Shown: positions 6,633-7,582 of the stretch, in pieces | Position numbering within the stretch: the stretch's first letter is position 1 | How the letters are laid out: each line of letters opens with the position of its first letter | NCBI GenBank assembly: GCA_007117555.1 | Contig: SKGI01000072.1 | Span: 1 to 7,582 of the forward strand | From: Candidatus Izemoplasma sp. | GTDB taxonomy: Bacteria > Bacillota_I > Bacilli_A > Izemoplasmatales > Izemoplasmataceae | Reading direction: 5' to 3' | Length of the DNA stretch: 7,582 nt | The notes under the pieces: generated by a model | Told to the model about the DNA's origin: nothing | Database searches by the model: none | The model's input: the letters and a program-made list of their open reading frames with translations, nothing else | Made by a program: the position numbers and the translations under genes

Positions 6633-7428
6633 TGTCCCAAGCATGCTACAAAACTTAGATGTGTTTGATGCTGATGCGGTGATTATCGATTTTGAAGATG
6701 GCGTGCATCCAGACCAAAAAGAAGACGCCCGCCAACTAACGCGGGCATTTCTTATTCATCATACCCCGCGCAATGTGGCAGTTTTTGTCCGTGTCAATGC
6801 TTTCGAAGAGACGGCATGGTTTCAAAAAGATCTCAAAGCACTTTCGGGGTTACCCATTACCGGCATTGTTTTACCAAAGGCCCATCCTAAAGATGTGCCT
6901 CATGTTGTAAAAGCGTTAGAAGGCGCGCAACTACCAAGTTATATTTTAGCACTTCTTGAAACACCAGAAGTCTTTTTTCACGCACATGATCTAGCCTCAC
7001 ATAAAGCCATTCAAGGTCTTTTGCTTGGTGGAGAAGATTTGACGCAAGCATTTGGTATTCCAAGAACTTTAGAAGGCGAAGAAATCTTGTTTGCTCGAAG
7101 TACGATTGTCTATGCGGCTAAAGCATGGCAAAAAGAGGCCATTGACACCCCTTTTACAACCGTAGACGACCGTGAAGGGTTGTTAGTGGATGCGCGTAAA
7201 GCGGTTGCACTCGGATTTAGTGGTAAGGCAGCCATTCATCCCAATCACATTGAAGACCTACATGATGCTTTTGCGCCTTCATCCGCTGCGATTGCAGCGG
7301 CGGAAAGAATTGTTAAGCGCAGTGAAACACTTAAGAGCATGCGTTTTAGTCTTGATGGTAAAATGGTCGATAAACCTGTAGTAGAGCGGGCTCGAGCACT
7401 GTTGTCTCGGGTTTCTTCGAGGCGGTGA
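6601..7428 (+). CDS. citE: Citryl/citramalyl-CoA lyase-type beta subunit (CitE)
   Basis: This is the beta subunit of the citrate/citramalate lyase complex. It is a HpcH/HpaI-type TIM barrel that cleaves the citramalyl (or citryl) thioester on CitD, releasing pyruvate (or oxaloacetate) and regenerating acetyl-ACP. From 6601 it is 275 residues, slightly short for a family usually near 290-300. Motifs: MRRSYLFIPGDVPSMLQN (1-18), VIIDFEDGV (27-35), FVRVN with R64, IVLPKAHPKDV (89-99), LLETPE with E120, GLLLGGEDLTQAFG with E145/D146, GFSGKAAIHPNH and the C-terminal DGKMVDKPVVERAR. R64, E120 and D146 fit the substrate and magnesium sites of the family. It overlaps citD by 32 nt and its TGA overlaps the citF ATG (ATGA). 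Context favours citramalate as substrate; this is inference. Confidence 0.94.
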   Translation: MRRSYLFIPGDVPSMLQNLDVFDADAVIIDFEDGVHPDQKEDARQLTRAFLIHHTPRNVAVFVRVNAFEETAWFQKDLKALSGLPITGIVLPKAHPKDVPHVVKALEGAQLPSYILALLETPEVFFHAHDLASHKAIQGLLLGGEDLTQAFGIPRTLEGEEILFARSTIVYAAKAWQKEAIDTPFTTVDDREGLLVDARKAVALGFSGKAAIHPNHIEDLHDAFAPSSAAIAAAERIVKRSETLKSMRFSLDGKMVDKPVVERARALLSRVSSRR

Positions 7429-7582
7429 TGACGATGCCTGCCTTTTATAAAAGTCTTGCAGCATGTCTTGAGACATTGCCACTAAAATCTAACATGTCAA
7501 TCTCATTTCATCATCATTTACGTAATGGTGATCAAGTTCTCAATCAAGTGTGCAGCGCGTTAGAAGCTAAGCATATCCGTGA
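7428..7582 (+). CDS. citF: Citrate/citramalate lyase alpha subunit, acyltransferase (3' partial)
   Basis: This is the alpha subunit, which swaps acetyl for citramalate (or citrate) on the acyl carrier protein to make the thioester cut by CitE. Only 51 residues are in the window, but they include the diagnostic MSISFHHHLRNGDQVLNQV block (23-41), matching the 'GMTISFHH.FR.GD.V.N' region of CitF. The ATG at 7428 overlaps the citE stop, with GAGG (7419-7422) 5 nt upstream; GTG 7425 and ATG 7434 are alternatives. In known CitF proteins about 55-60 residues precede this block; here only 22 do. The frame upstream reaches a stop at 7371 and shows no CitF-like sequence, so the short N-terminus looks real. 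The gene continues past the window. Confidence 0.88.
   Translation, partial: MTMPAFYKSLAACLETLPLKSNMSISFHHHLRNGDQVLNQVCSALEAKHIR

Noticed and set aside
1..7582. CRISPR arrays, insertion sequences, tRNA or rRNA genes, phage or defence modules
   Set aside because: No regularly spaced repeats, transposase motifs, inverted terminal repeats or tRNA-like cloverleaf were seen on either strand. The window is a metabolic operon and one flanking gene.

Overview
The window comes from a low-to-moderate GC Gram-positive-type bacterium (Bacillota or a close relative). The signs are Shine-Dalgarno sites of the AGGAGG type, U-tailed hairpins, a CcpA-type cre-like box and ATG/TGA-overlapping genes. TGA is used as a stop and TGG for Trp, so the code is standard. 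No single genus can be named from the sequence. The anaerobic glutamate-fermentation genes fit a fermentative anaerobe or facultative anaerobe.

Layout, all on the + strand. (1) Bases 1-1500 hold the 3' part of a gene that starts before the window. It encodes a six-helix membrane protein with a cytoplasmic domain that looks like a decayed HD-GYP phosphodiesterase. It ends at a strong intrinsic terminator (1514-1542). (2) Bases 1501-1829 are non-coding: terminator, cre-like box, sigma-A-type promoter and a leader of about 190 nt. The leader has several possible hairpins, and one C/U-rich segment can pair either upstream (terminator-like hairpin) or downstream (covering the Shine-Dalgarno site). 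(3) From 1830 to the window end there is a tightly packed operon: glmS-glmL-glmE-mal-citD-citE-citF (partial). Junctions are 1-nt or 4-nt type overlaps, gaps of at most about 10 nt, or a 32-nt overlap (citD/citE).

The operon encodes most of the mesaconate (methylaspartate) pathway of glutamate fermentation. GlmS and GlmE form adenosylcobalamin-dependent glutamate mutase (L-glutamate to L-threo-3-methylaspartate), and GlmL is its ATP-dependent reactivase. Methylaspartate ammonia-lyase then gives mesaconate. Mesaconase, which hydrates mesaconate to (S)-citramalate, is not in the window. CitD, CitE and CitF are subunits of the citrate lyase family; in this context they most likely form citramalate lyase, splitting citramalate to acetate and pyruvate. 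Catalytic and cofactor residues known from the clostridial enzymes are conserved in GlmS, GlmE and Mal, so the pathway looks functional.

The metabolic genes are a known system. The parts most worth a second look are the switch-like leader with no B12-riboswitch signature, the cre-like box upstream of the promoter, the degenerate HD-GYP membrane protein, and the short N-terminus of CitF.
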